A stretch of DNA of 43,006 nt from Methylobacterium sp. WL119 (GTDB taxonomy: Bacteria > Pseudomonadota > Alphaproteobacteria > Rhizobiales > Beijerinckiaceae): assembly GCF_008039875.1 (NCBI RefSeq), contig NZ_VRUU01000042.1, positions 1-43,006 of the forward strand. Reading direction: 5' to 3'. How positions within the stretch are numbered: position 1 is the first letter of the stretch; each line of letters begins with the position of its first letter. Both the position numbers and the translations under genes were made by a program. Below the pieces are notes generated by a model. The model saw nothing but the letters and a program-made list of their open reading frames with translations, was not told the origin of the DNA and searched no databases. Below are positions 18,365-26,076 of this stretch, piece by piece.

Positions 18365-21127
18365 TCACCCCGTCCGAAATTCCGTTCCTGGGAGAAGAAT
18401 CTCCACCAGGGTGCCGTCGTTGCCCCGGGTCGAGATGCGCAGCGAACCTTGATTGGCCTCGACCAGGGCCTTGGTCAGCGGCAATCCGAGCCCGCCGACG
18501 TGCGACTCGCTGCCGCTGCGGGGGTCGTGGCCGTCCTCGGGCTCGGCGGAGCGTGCGCCCGGGCCGGTGCCGCGCACCTTCAGCGCGATGCCGCCGCGCT
18601 CGCCCGGCGTCGTCGAGACGATCACCTGGCCGCCGGCCGCGGTCGCGCGGATCGCCTCGCCGATCACCGTCAGCGCAGCCTGCCGCAGGGAAGGCTCGTC
18701 CGCCTCCAGGGGCGCGAGATCCGGCGAGAAGCTGGTGCGCAGGACGATGCGCCCGCGCGCCGCCTCGGGCTGCAGTAGCTCGACGCAGCCGGAGACCAGC
18801 TCGTTCAGGGGCAGCGGCCGGACGGACAGCGCGAGGCCGCCGGATTCGATGGTGGCGATGTCGATCAGGTCGGAGACGAGGCCGCGCACGTGGTCGCCCG
18901 CCGCTCGGATCGCGCGCAGCGTCGTGCGGTAGCGTTCGTCAACCGGCCCGTGCGGCTCCGCGAGGATGCCGTCGGCGAGGCCGACGATCCCCTCGACCGG
19001 CGTGCGGATCTCGCGATCGAGGCGATCAAGGAAGGCCGCGCGATCGAAGTCCGGCCGCGCCCGCGCGGCATCGTCGGGCGCAGGCCGCAGCAGGGCGACG
19101 CGGGCCCCGTCCCGGCCGGACACGCGCAGCGTCAGCGGACGGCCACCGGCGGCGGCGATGCGCGTCTCGGTGCCGAGCCCCGCGATGCCGGCACGCACCG
19201 CGTCGCGCTGCGCGGCCTCGAACAGGGTGTCGAAGCCGGTGCCGACCACCTCGCGGGGATCGCATCCGAACAGGCCGGCGGCGGCCCGGTTCATCGCGAC
19301 GATGCGGGAGGCCGGGTCGAGGGTGACGACGCCGTCGTCGAGGGCGTCGAGGGTCGCACGCGCGTCCGCGGCGTGGCCGTCGCGAAACGACTGGGCGAGG
19401 CGTTCGGCCGCCCGCTCGCGGGCCGGATCGGCCTCGTCGACCACGCGCAGGATCATGCAGGTCGCCGGCTCTCCTCTCCAGGTCGTCGGCCCGCGCTCGA
19501 TGGCGACCGGACGGCTGCCGCCCTGCGCGGTCTCGACGATGCGCGGGCCGGCGGAGGCGCCGGCACCGGCGGCGCGGTCGGCCGGGGCAAGCCCGGGGAA
19601 CAGGCGATGGAGGCCCGCGGCCTGAAGGCTCGCGAGGTCGGCGTATCCGGTGAGATCGAGGAGGCGGCGGTTGGCCGCCAGCACCGCGTCGCCGCGGTGG
19701 ATCAGCATCGAAAGGGGGAGGTCGTCCAGGGGCGGAGCGACGCCGTCCGGCTGCACCGGCGTCTCGGGCTCCACGGCCCTGAGCGTCGGGAACGGCATCA
19801 CCGCTCCGCTCGCGCCGCGCGCGTCCGCGGCGTCGGCCGGGTCCCGGATCTCGTCGTCGCCGGCGTAGCGGGCGCCGAGCGCGCGGGCGATCTCGCGGAA
19901 GGCCGCGTGCTCGGTCACCGACAGGGCGGCGTCGGCGCCCTCCTGCACCGCGACCGGGCTTTCGCTGGGCGGGCTCTGCTCGACGGGCGCCGGCTCGGGG
20001 TCCGGCAGGACCGCGATCGGCGCAGGGGCGGCGTCGATATCTGGCACCGGCGCCGGGCCGCGGGCACCGGACCAGGGATCGCGCGCAAATGGATCGCCGG
20101 CCCAAGGGCTGCCGAAGCGGGCGGCGGTGATCGTCGCCGGCGGCCACGCGGCCTTGCGGATGTCGGGCAGCGTGCGATCGGCTCCCTCGGAGCCCGGGCC
20201 GCCCGCCTCCGCGTCGGGCGGGGAGACGGTGTCGGGCAGCTGGGGATCGGGAACGGGGACGACCGGATCCGGACCGGCTTGCGCCGCATCGGTCGGGGGT
20301 TCCAAAGCTGCCGACGGTGCAATCACCGCGCGCACCACGCCGTACCCGCCCAATCCCGAGAACGTGTCGCCGCTGCGGCCGAGGCAGGCGCCGGACAGGT
20401 CGAGGGCGAGCGCACCGATCGGGCCGGCGTCCAGCACGGCCGGCAGCGCCCGAAACGTGCGCCGGGATCCGACCGCGGCGAGGAACGCGTCTGCATCGCG
20501 CAAGCGGCCGGCCCCGGCGAGGTCGGCCCAGCTGTGCCCGACGAGGCGCGGCGCGAGCGGCCCGAACGATGCCCCGGAGATCGTCGCGAGGCGGTCTGCT
20601 GCATCGCTCCGCCAGACGAAGCGATCGCCGGCCATGGGCACGACCGCGTCGCCCGGATCGAGCGCGATCGGCGCCGCGGCCGCGACCGGAGCGGCCGGCA
20701 TGACGTGATCGTCCGGCCGATCCGTGGTCGCGGGCGGAACCGGGCGCGGGCGGAAGGCGGGGAGGGGTCCGACCGCGATCAGGAGCAGGGCGGGGGCGCC
20801 GTCGATCGTGCCGCCGGCGATCAGGCAGGCGGTCGGCGGCGCGATCCGCCGCGGATCGAGGCGCAGGCGCACCAGCCGCGGCCGCGCGGTGCCGCCGACG
20901 GCACGGATCTGGCCGGCGAGGGCCGGGTTCAGCGTCCCGGCTTCGTCCGAGACCGCGTCGCGGAACGGGCCGGCTGCGGCGGAGGCGTGCAGGATCGCCG
21001 TCGCGGCCCCGTCGAGGACGAGGTAGGCCCGCGCCGAATCAGCCAGCGTCGCGGCGAGGATGGGATCGCCCGCCCAGGCCTCCAGAGCGGCCGTGAGACC
21101 TGCACGCGTGCTGTCGCCAACGTTCAA
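18365..21127 (-). CDS. PAS-domain sensor with degenerate histidine-kinase core (pseudokinase)
   Basis: 920 residues, no membrane helices. Residues about 1-470 are Ala/Pro-rich and of low similarity to anything I know. Two PAS-like domains follow at about 472-565 (AVLAANRRLLDLTGYADLAS) and 589-680 (VVTLDPASRIVAMNRAAAGL). The kinase core begins near 695. Where the phospho-accepting His of 'sHEiRTPL' belongs, the sequence is DREIRTPV, so R705 replaces it. The N-box has E824 for Asn, the G1 box has G853 for Asp (RGTGPGA), yet the G2 box GGLGLPLTKALVEANQG is intact. Overall it matches the large soluble PAS kinases of Rhizobiales related to cell-cycle kinases, but should be unable to autophosphorylate. 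Start is TTG at 21127 with GGGGAC upstream; an in-frame stop excludes earlier starts. Confidence 0.8.
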   Translation of the reverse strand: MNVGDSTRAGLTAALEAWAGDPILAATLADSARAYLVLDGAATAILHASAAAGPFRDAVSDEAGTLNPALAGQIRAVGGTARPRLVRLRLDPRRIAPPTACLIAGGTIDGAPALLLIAVGPLPAFRPRPVPPATTDRPDDHVMPAAPVAAAAPIALDPGDAVVPMAGDRFVWRSDAADRLATISGASFGPLAPRLVGHSWADLAGAGRLRDADAFLAAVGSRRTFRALPAVLDAGPIGALALDLSGACLGRSGDTFSGLGGYGVVRAVIAPSAALEPPTDAAQAGPDPVVPVPDPQLPDTVSPPDAEAGGPGSEGADRTLPDIRKAAWPPATITAARFGSPWAGDPFARDPWSGARGPAPVPDIDAAPAPIAVLPDPEPAPVEQSPPSESPVAVQEGADAALSVTEHAAFREIARALGARYAGDDEIRDPADAADARGASGAVMPFPTLRAVEPETPVQPDGVAPPLDDLPLSMLIHRGDAVLAANRRLLDLTGYADLASLQAAGLHRLFPGLAPADRAAGAGASAGPRIVETAQGGSRPVAIERGPTTWRGEPATCMILRVVDEADPARERAAERLAQSFRDGHAADARATLDALDDGVVTLDPASRIVAMNRAAAGLFGCDPREVVGTGFDTLFEAAQRDAVRAGIAGLGTETRIAAAGGRPLTLRVSGRDGARVALLRPAPDDAARARPDFDRAAFLDRLDREIRTPVEGIVGLADGILAEPHGPVDERYRTTLRAIRAAGDHVRGLVSDLIDIATIESGGLALSVRPLPLNELVSGCVELLQPEAARGRIVLRTSFSPDLAPLEADEPSLRQAALTVIGEAIRATAAGGQVIVSTTPGERGGIALKVRGTGPGARSAEPEDGHDPRSGSESHVGGLGLPLTKALVEANQGSLRISTRGNDGTLVEILLPGTEFRTG

Positions 21128-21302
21128 CGAAGTGTCCCCATCGGCCGCGTCCCGGCCCGTTCGGTTACGGAAATATGATTGTACCGTGCTTATTGTAGGC
21201 GGAGCGCCGAAGGGTGCTGGACCTTTCTCGCGCCCGTCACACGTTTACCTCGCATCAACGTTAATGCTGCCTCGCCGGGTGGCGTACGATGATACCTGTG
21301 TT

Positions 21303-21319
21303 ATTGTGCAGCGCACAAT
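21303..21319. promoter_or_regulatory. 17-nt palindrome in front of the phasin gene (PhaR-like operator candidate)
   Basis: ATTGTGC AGC GCACAAT is a perfect 7-3-7 inverted repeat, 35 nt before the phasin start. PhaR, the PHB-responsive repressor of phasin genes in alphaproteobacteria, recognises TGC-rich sites with TGC/GCA arms, which fits. The link to PhaR is inferred; the palindrome is seen directly. It also lies between divergent genes and might affect the sensor gene. Confidence 0.5.
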
Positions 21320-21354
21320 GATGCATCAACCGGCAACGTGAGAGGAGACGAGCG

Positions 21355-21843
21355 ATGAGCACCCCCCCGACCTACGAAGTCCCGACCGAGATGCGCGATT
21401 TCGCCGAAAAGAGCGTCGACCAGGCCCGCAAGGCCTTCGACAGCTTCATCGGCGCCGCACGCCGCACCGCGGAGACCGTGACCGGATCCACCGAGGCGAC
21501 CCGGACCAGCGTGAAGGACGTGTCCGCCCGCGGCTTCGAGTATGCCGAGCAGAACGTCAACGCCGCCTTCGACCTCGCCCAGAAGCTCGTCCGCTCGAAG
21601 GACGTGCAGGAGGCGATGCAGCATCAGGCCGAGTTCGTGCGCAGCCAGTTCGCCGCGATCCAGGCGCAGGCCAAGGATTTCGGCGGTCTCGCCCAGAGCG
21701 CGATGCAGCAGGGTGCCGAGCGCGCGAAGTCCGTGATGCAGGAAGGTGCCGACAACGCCCGCAAGGCGATGGAGCAGGGCACGGATGCCGCCAAGCAGGC
21801 GGCGCACGATGCACAGGACGCCGCCAACAAGGCGACGCACTGA
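21355..21843 (+). CDS. Phasin (PHB granule-associated protein)
   Basis: 162 residues, almost entirely amphipathic helix rich in Ala, Gln, Glu and Lys. Phasin-family features include EMRDFAEKSVDQARKAFDSF, the central FDLAQKLVRSKDVQEAMQHQ and FVRSQFAAIQAQAKDFGGLA, and a C-terminal repetitive coil (MQQGAERAKSVMQEGADNAR). Phasins coat polyhydroxybutyrate granules and control their number and size. ATG at 21355 follows GAGGAGA with good spacing. A palindromic operator candidate lies upstream and two hairpins downstream, so it is probably monocistronic. Confidence 0.92.
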   Translation: MSTPPTYEVPTEMRDFAEKSVDQARKAFDSFIGAARRTAETVTGSTEATRTSVKDVSARGFEYAEQNVNAAFDLAQKLVRSKDVQEAMQHQAEFVRSQFAAIQAQAKDFGGLAQSAMQQGAERAKSVMQEGADNARKAMEQGTDAAKQAAHDAQDAANKATH

Positions 21844-21857
21844 GCCCTTCAAACCAT

Positions 21858-21880
21858 GCCCGCCCCTCCGGGGGGCGGGC
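21858..21880 (+). terminator. G/C-rich hairpin after the phasin gene
   Basis: GCCCGCCCC and GGGGCGGGC (9 bp) around a short loop, 14 nt beyond the phasin stop. No T-run follows, so it may act with the next hairpin. Confidence 0.5.
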
Positions 21881-21897
21881 CGCCGGCAATCGCTCAC

Positions 21898-21936
21898 CGG
21901 CCCGCCTCCGATCGTCGGGGGCGGGCCGTCTCGTTT
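21898..21936 (+). terminator. Rho-independent terminator after the phasin gene
   Basis: CGGCCCGCC (21898-21906) and GGCGGGCCG (21920-21928) form a 9-bp stem, followed by TCTCGTTTT. The better of the two hairpins downstream of the phasin gene. Confidence 0.7.
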
Positions 21937-22006
21937 TCGCCGGGTTTCCGCGAGCATGCCTGCATCGGCCCGAACAGGGTTCCGACGTTCCGCCGATAGG
22001 GATGCC

Positions 22007-22339
22007 ATGCGACAGATCACACGCCTCGGCCTCGCCGCCCTGCTCACGACCTTGGCCGTGCAGGCCGCCGACGCACAGTATTACGACGTGCCGCCCCGCG
22101 GGTACGACGAGCGCCCGGCCTACGACGAGCGCCCGGTCTACCCGCGGCGGCGCGAGCGGCCGGTCCCGGCCCGCCCGGTCGGCCTGAACTGCGATGCGGT
22201 CCAGCAGGGCTTGACCGGCCCGCAGCCCTATTCCTGCCCGCTTCCGGGCCCGCGGCCGCTGGGCGCGCGCTGCTTCTGCGACATGCCGATCGCCTCGTTC
22301 AGCCAGCCGCAGACGGCGGTCGGCCGCGTCGTGCCCTGA
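22007..22339 (+). CDS. Small secreted Pro/Arg-rich protein
   Basis: 110 residues. Residues 1-23 form a signal peptide (LGLAALLTTLAVQAADA) with likely cleavage before QYYDVPP. A short tandem repeat follows, YDERPAYDERPVYPRRRERP. The C-terminal half has four Cys (C62, C77, C89, C91) in GLNCDAVQQG, PYSCPLPGPR and ARCFCDMP, which could form disulfides in the periplasm. ATG at 22007 follows TAGGGA. No family recognised; small Cys-containing exported proteins of this kind are common in Methylobacteriaceae (inferred). Confidence 0.65.
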   Translation: MRQITRLGLAALLTTLAVQAADAQYYDVPPRGYDERPAYDERPVYPRRRERPVPARPVGLNCDAVQQGLTGPQPYSCPLPGPRPLGARCFCDMPIASFSQPQTAVGRVVP

Positions 22340-22490
22340 CGCGCGACCGCCTTCGCACCGCGAGGCGGAGGTCTCGAATGCGCGCCCGACGCCTCCTGCG
22401 TCTCCGTATCGGCGGCTGCGCCGGATCGCCGGCGCAAGGCCCGGCCCCGTTGAGCCGAGCGAAGCGGCGCCGAGATGTTCAGACGAGAAG

Positions 22491-22522
22491 GGGCCGCGCC
22501 ACCCTCTCGGATGACGCGGCCC
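22491..22522 (-). terminator. Weak hairpin after the L,D-transpeptidase gene
   Basis: GGGCCGCG (22491-22498) and CGCGGCCC (22515-22522) can pair around a 16-nt loop, about 30 nt beyond the stop of the leftward L,D-transpeptidase gene. No clear T-run follows leftward, so its role as terminator is uncertain. Confidence 0.35.
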
Positions 22523-22553
22523 TCATGTTTTCGCAGACAGGTGCGCTGTCGGA

Positions 22554-23225
22554 TCAGTTCAGGACCACGACCTTGGCGCCGACCTTCACGCGCTCGTAGA
22601 GGTCGGTGACGTCGTCGTTGGTCATCCGGATGCAACCCGAGGACACGGCCTGGCCGATCGTGTCCGGCTCGTTCGAGCCGTGGATGCGGTATTCGGTGTT
22701 GCCGATGTACATGGCGCGGGCGCCGAGCGGGTTCTCGATGCCGCCGGCCATGTAGCGCGGCAGGTCGGGGCGGCGGGCGATCATCGCGGCCGGGGGCGTC
22801 CACGACGGCCACTCCTTCTTGGCGGTCACGGTCTTGGTGCCCGACCAGGTGAAGCCGGGACGGCCGACGCCGACGCCGTAGCGGATCGCCTCGCCGTTGG
22901 GCATCACGAAGTACAGGCGACGCTCGGCGGTCGAGACGACGACCGTGCCCGGAGCATAGTTGCCGTTGAACGCCACGATCTCGCGCTGGATCGGCTGGAC
23001 CTGCGCCTGCGGCGCGGCCTGCGCGCCCTGGCCGTAGCCCGGCTCGTAGACGGGACGCTGGCCGTAATAGTCACGGCTCTGCGTACCCTGGTAACCGTAG
23101 GACTGATCTTCCTCGTATCCGGCATCGGTGCCGAAGGGATCGTAGGTCGAGGCGGCCATGGCCGGCACGCTGGCAACAATCGAGAGTCCGAGGAGGGCGG
23201 CGAGAGCGGTGGCTGAGGTCTTCAT
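22554..23225 (-). CDS. L,D-transpeptidase (YkuD domain), periplasmic
   Basis: It forms or alters meso-DAP cross-links, or attaches proteins to peptidoglycan. 223 residues: signal peptide about 1-25 (LLGLSIVASVPAMAA), a Tyr/Gln/Gly-rich linker to about 75, then the YkuD domain (about 93-222). The active site is H182 in YRIHGSNEPDTIG and C198 in AVSSGCIRMTNDD. The start ATG at 23225 gives a proper signal peptide; AGG lies 8 nt upstream. A paralogue is encoded at 40924-41685 with the same domain and the same TWSGTKTV/AWSGLKTV and RRPDLPR segments. Confidence 0.93.
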   Translation of the reverse strand: MKTSATALAALLGLSIVASVPAMAASTYDPFGTDAGYEEDQSYGYQGTQSRDYYGQRPVYEPGYGQGAQAAPQAQVQPIQREIVAFNGNYAPGTVVVSTAERRLYFVMPNGEAIRYGVGVGRPGFTWSGTKTVTAKKEWPSWTPPAAMIARRPDLPRYMAGGIENPLGARAMYIGNTEYRIHGSNEPDTIGQAVSSGCIRMTNDDVTDLYERVKVGAKVVVLN

Positions 23226-23364
23226 GATGTGGCCTACCTGTGCAGTAACCTTTGCTATTACAAGCGTGAGCATAGGCAGAGGGTTCCACGGGCCGGCGAA
23301 GATTTCAGGAGCGTGGGAATACGTAAGCCGCGAAGACGTCGTCGCGCCGATCGAGGGCGCGCGA

Positions 23365-24183
23365 TCACGCCACCTCGTCGGTGTGCACGTCGAAGCGGGC
23401 GAGGGGCGCGTAGCCGAAGTTGGTGGTGATCGCGACGTCGGTGGCGTCGCGCCCGCGCGCCATCACGATCCGCCCGATGCGCGGCGTGTTGTGGCGGGCG
23501 TCGAAGGTGTACCAGCACCCGCCCTGCGGCCCTTCGAGGTAGACCTCGAACCAGGCGGAGAAGTCCATCGGCGCCGGATCCTTCGGAACGCCGATGTCGC
23601 CGAGATAGCCGGTGCAGTAACGCGCCGGGATGTTCATGCAGCGGCAGAAGGTGACGGCCAGGTGCGCGAAGTCGCGGCACACGCCCTCGCGCTGCATGAA
23701 GCCGTCATGAGCGCTGCGGGTGGCGTCGGCGCGCATGTAGTCGAAGCGGATGCGCTCGTGGGTGTAGTCGACGATCGCCTGGACGCGCGCCCAACCTTCC
23801 GGCGTGCTGCCGAACAACGACCACGCGGTCTGCGAGAGCTTGTCGGTGTCGCAGTAGCGCGAGCCCAGCAGGTAGACGAGGACCTCGTCGGGCAGGTCCT
23901 GCACCGGGATCTGCCGCGCATCCGGCACGAACGCGTCGGGCTGCCCGGAATCCTGCACCGTGAAGTCGGCCGAGATCGTCAGCAGCCCGGGCGGCGCGAC
24001 GATGCGATGGCAGATGTTGCCGAAGCCGTCCTCGTACTGGTGGCAGGGGATCGGCGGATCGAAGGCGATCGCCTGCGGCGACAGCAGGTCCGGCAGCCGC
24101 GACGGGTGGACGCTGAGCATCAGGATCATCGGCATCGGCTGCGCCGAATCGAAGGCGATATCGAAACCGGTCCTGATCTTCAT
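23365..24183 (-). CDS. Transglutaminase-like protein with Ser at the usual catalytic His position
   Basis: 272 residues. An N-terminal beta domain (about 1-90) precedes a transglutaminase/protease-like core: REGVCRDFAHLAVTFCRCMN with C169, then PMDFSAWFEVYLEG, then CWYTFDARHNTPRIGR with D228. The catalytic His normally found in 'HAWvev' is S209 here. I recall that a related subfamily has other residues at this position, so the protein may be an active variant or a non-catalytic relative. ATG at 24183 with AGGTGG upstream. It follows its larger relative on the same strand after 68 nt, so the two are probably cotranscribed. Confidence 0.8.
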   Translation of the reverse strand: MKIRTGFDIAFDSAQPMPMILMLSVHPSRLPDLLSPQAIAFDPPIPCHQYEDGFGNICHRIVAPPGLLTISADFTVQDSGQPDAFVPDARQIPVQDLPDEVLVYLLGSRYCDTDKLSQTAWSLFGSTPEGWARVQAIVDYTHERIRFDYMRADATRSAHDGFMQREGVCRDFAHLAVTFCRCMNIPARYCTGYLGDIGVPKDPAPMDFSAWFEVYLEGPQGGCWYTFDARHNTPRIGRIVMARGRDATDVAITTNFGYAPLARFDVHTDEVA

Positions 24184-24251
24184 CGCGCCACCTGCCAACC
24201 TTCCTCAACGAAGCATACGTTCATGATGCCCGCACCGGCGTGTCGGTACCC

Positions 24252-25151
24252 CTATTGCGCGGGGGCGAGCTCCAGCGCCGGCTTCTCGGTCACGGCGACG
24301 TCGACGCGCATGCCGAGGTCGTCGCTCGCCAGACCGAAATACGACCCGTGCAACGGCACCGCCTGCCGCGGGTCGCGGGCGATGGCGACGCGGATCAGGT
24401 CGCGATTGCCGACGATGCCGTTGGTCGGGTCGAACTCGATCCAGCCGGCCCCCGGAAGATAGACGCCGACCCAGGCATGGGTCGAGCCGCCGCCGACGTG
24501 GCGGTCGCGGTCGTTGCGCGGATTGTAGAGGTAGCCGGAGACGAAGCGCGCCGCCATGCCGAGGGAGCGGACGCCCTCCATCATCAGCACCGCGAAGTCG
24601 CGGCACGATCCGCGCTTCAGGCGGAGCGTCGTCACCGGGTCCTGCACGCCCTTCTCGCTGCGGGCGAGGTAGGTGAAGTTGCGGCGGATGCCGCGGGTCA
24701 TGTCGGCGAGCAGGTCCTGCGTCGGGATGCGGCCGTCGGCCGGGATGAAGCTGCGCGCCCAGGCGTCGACCACGTGGTGCGTGTCGGGCCATTGCCGCTC
24801 GATCGAGCGCGACAGGTCGGGCATGTCCTCGACGCCGTAGCCGAACGGGTAGTGGGTCGCGTGCGGCGCCAGCGGGAAGACCGGGGCGTGCTCGGGCGTA
24901 TGGTCGAGGGTGATGCCGCAGGTGAAGCGCAGGGTGTCGCTGCGCGTGTCGAAGCTCGCGATCGCGACGCAGTTGCCGAACACGTCGAACATCCAGCGCA
25001 CGCTGGCCGGCAGCGGGTCGATGTCGAGGGTCGCCTCGATCAGGCGCTGATCGTAGCTGTCCCGCGGGCGGAACATGATCCGGTGCTCGCCGAAGGAGAC
25101 CGGGCGGCGGTAGCGGTACACGGTGAGGTGCCGGACGGATAGGATCGGCAA
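24252..25151 (-). CDS. Transglutaminase-like cysteine protease with bacterial N-terminal domain
   Basis: 299 residues from the TTG at 25151 (MPILSVRHLTVYRYRRPVSF). Residues about 1-90 match the bacterial transglutaminase-like N-terminal region (RYRRPVSFGEHRIMFRPRDS). The core has the complete triad: C183 in KRGSCRDFAVLMMEG, H225 in GGSTHAWVGVYLPG and D241 in WIEFDPTNG. Such proteins are thought to be peptidases or amidases of envelope peptides; the target is unknown. The TTG is preferred because the homologous part begins there and GGAG lies 10 nt upstream; the frame stays open to about 25382 without homologous content. First gene of a pair with 23365-24183. Confidence 0.85.
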   Translation of the reverse strand: MPILSVRHLTVYRYRRPVSFGEHRIMFRPRDSYDQRLIEATLDIDPLPASVRWMFDVFGNCVAIASFDTRSDTLRFTCGITLDHTPEHAPVFPLAPHATHYPFGYGVEDMPDLSRSIERQWPDTHHVVDAWARSFIPADGRIPTQDLLADMTRGIRRNFTYLARSEKGVQDPVTTLRLKRGSCRDFAVLMMEGVRSLGMAARFVSGYLYNPRNDRDRHVGGGSTHAWVGVYLPGAGWIEFDPTNGIVGNRDLIRVAIARDPRQAVPLHGSYFGLASDDLGMRVDVAVTEKPALELAPAQ

Positions 25152-25312
25152 GGACGTAACACTCCGCGGATGCGCCGGTGCGACGTCCGTGCTGCAAATT
25201 TCACGCCCACATGCCCGTTTCGGTCCGGGACGGCGATCGAAGCGGCCGATGCCGCGTTCCATGCAGAGCCAGACGATGCCGTCGACGCGAAGGGTAGCGC
25301 GCAGGGCCGGCG

Positions 25313-25894
25313 TCAGAGGATCGGCGGTGCCGGCTCGCCGACGGCCCGTTCCGCCTCCACCAGCACGTCGAAGGCGCGCCACGGCTTCTGAATGAACACC
25401 GCCTCAGGCGGGATCTCGGGGCGGCCGACGCAGTGGCCCGACGTGATGACGAGCCGCGCCCGCGGCCACAGCGTCGCGACCGCATGGGCAAGCTGGAGGC
25501 CGTCCATCTCGCCGGCCAGACGCACGTCGGCGAAGACCAGGGCGACGTCGCCGCCCCGTGCCTGCAGCACCGCGAGCGCCGCTTCGGCGCTGTCGCAGCC
25601 GACGACCGAAAGCTCGGTCTCCTCGAGCAGCGCCTCCGCGAGGCCGCGAACCTGGGGATTGTCCTCGACGACGAGGGCGATCCGCTCGGCCCGCGGGGCA
25701 GGGGGCGCCGCAGGCTTCGCAACGTCGCCGTCAGATTCAGATTGCCGGACCTTGCGCACGAGCGCAGCCAGATGCTCCGGCACGCCCTCGGCGACGAGGC
25801 TGTCGTAGAACGACGCCAGCGTCTCCCCGATCCGGTCGAGGGGTATGTCGGGGCTCAGCGTGTCGATGGGCCGGTGTCGGAGCGGTTTGGTCAA
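25313..25894 (-). CDS. NepR-like domain fused to a response-regulator receiver domain
   Basis: 193 residues. Residues about 17-50, DIPLDRIGETLASFYDSLV then AEGVPEHLAALVRKV, match the NepR anti-sigma pattern ('IG..Lr..Yd.lv.e.vPdrl..Ll..l'). After a Pro/Ala-rich linker, residues 71-186 form a receiver domain: acidic pocket E77-D78 (VVEDNP), phospho-acceptor D123 (FADVRLAGEMDG), T151-S152 (VITSGH) and K170-P171 (IQKPW). NepR proteins bind the stress sigma factor EcfG and are themselves bound by phosphorylated PhyR; here a receiver is built in. The start is TTG at 25894 with GGGGGAA upstream. It could be a phosphorylation-controlled anti-sigma factor or a decoy; no sigma factor or kinase gene is adjacent. 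Confidence 0.75.
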   Translation of the reverse strand: MTKPLRHRPIDTLSPDIPLDRIGETLASFYDSLVAEGVPEHLAALVRKVRQSESDGDVAKPAAPPAPRAERIALVVEDNPQVRGLAEALLEETELSVVGCDSAEAALAVLQARGGDVALVFADVRLAGEMDGLQLAHAVATLWPRARLVITSGHCVGRPEIPPEAVFIQKPWRAFDVLVEAERAVGEPAPPIL

Positions 25895-26038
25895 GAACTT
25901 CCCCCGAAGTCTTCGCGTCGCGGGCCGCGGATGCGGAGTCGCTTGAAGAAAGAAGTCGGGAAAGCGCAGTCAGTTGCGCCGGCTTCACAATTCAGGCGGC
26001 CGTTTGATCCTTGCGGACGGCCGATCCCCGAGGCGCCC

Positions 26039-26069
26039 GATACCTGGAGCGCCTGAGATACCTGGGGCG
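26039..26069. repeat. Direct repeat of a 13-nt unit, 18-nt period
   Basis: GATACCTGGAGCG (26039-26051) and GATACCTGGGGCG (26057-26069) differ by one base. The pair lies between two GGCCGATCC copies, in the short gap between the NepR-receiver gene and the lytic transglycosylase stop. Purpose unknown. Confidence 0.5.
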
Positions 26070-26076
26070 GCCGATC

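Noticed and set aside
22378..22599. Small open frame on the plus strand after the secreted Pro/Arg-rich gene
   Set aside because: Arg/Ala-rich without any recognisable feature and overlapping the end of the L,D-transpeptidase gene.
25895..26076. Sigma EcfG promoter (GGAAC-N17/18-CGTT) before the NepR-receiver gene or other stress genes in the window
   Set aside because: I checked several GGAAC occurrences in intergenic DNA and none had CGTT at the right spacing.
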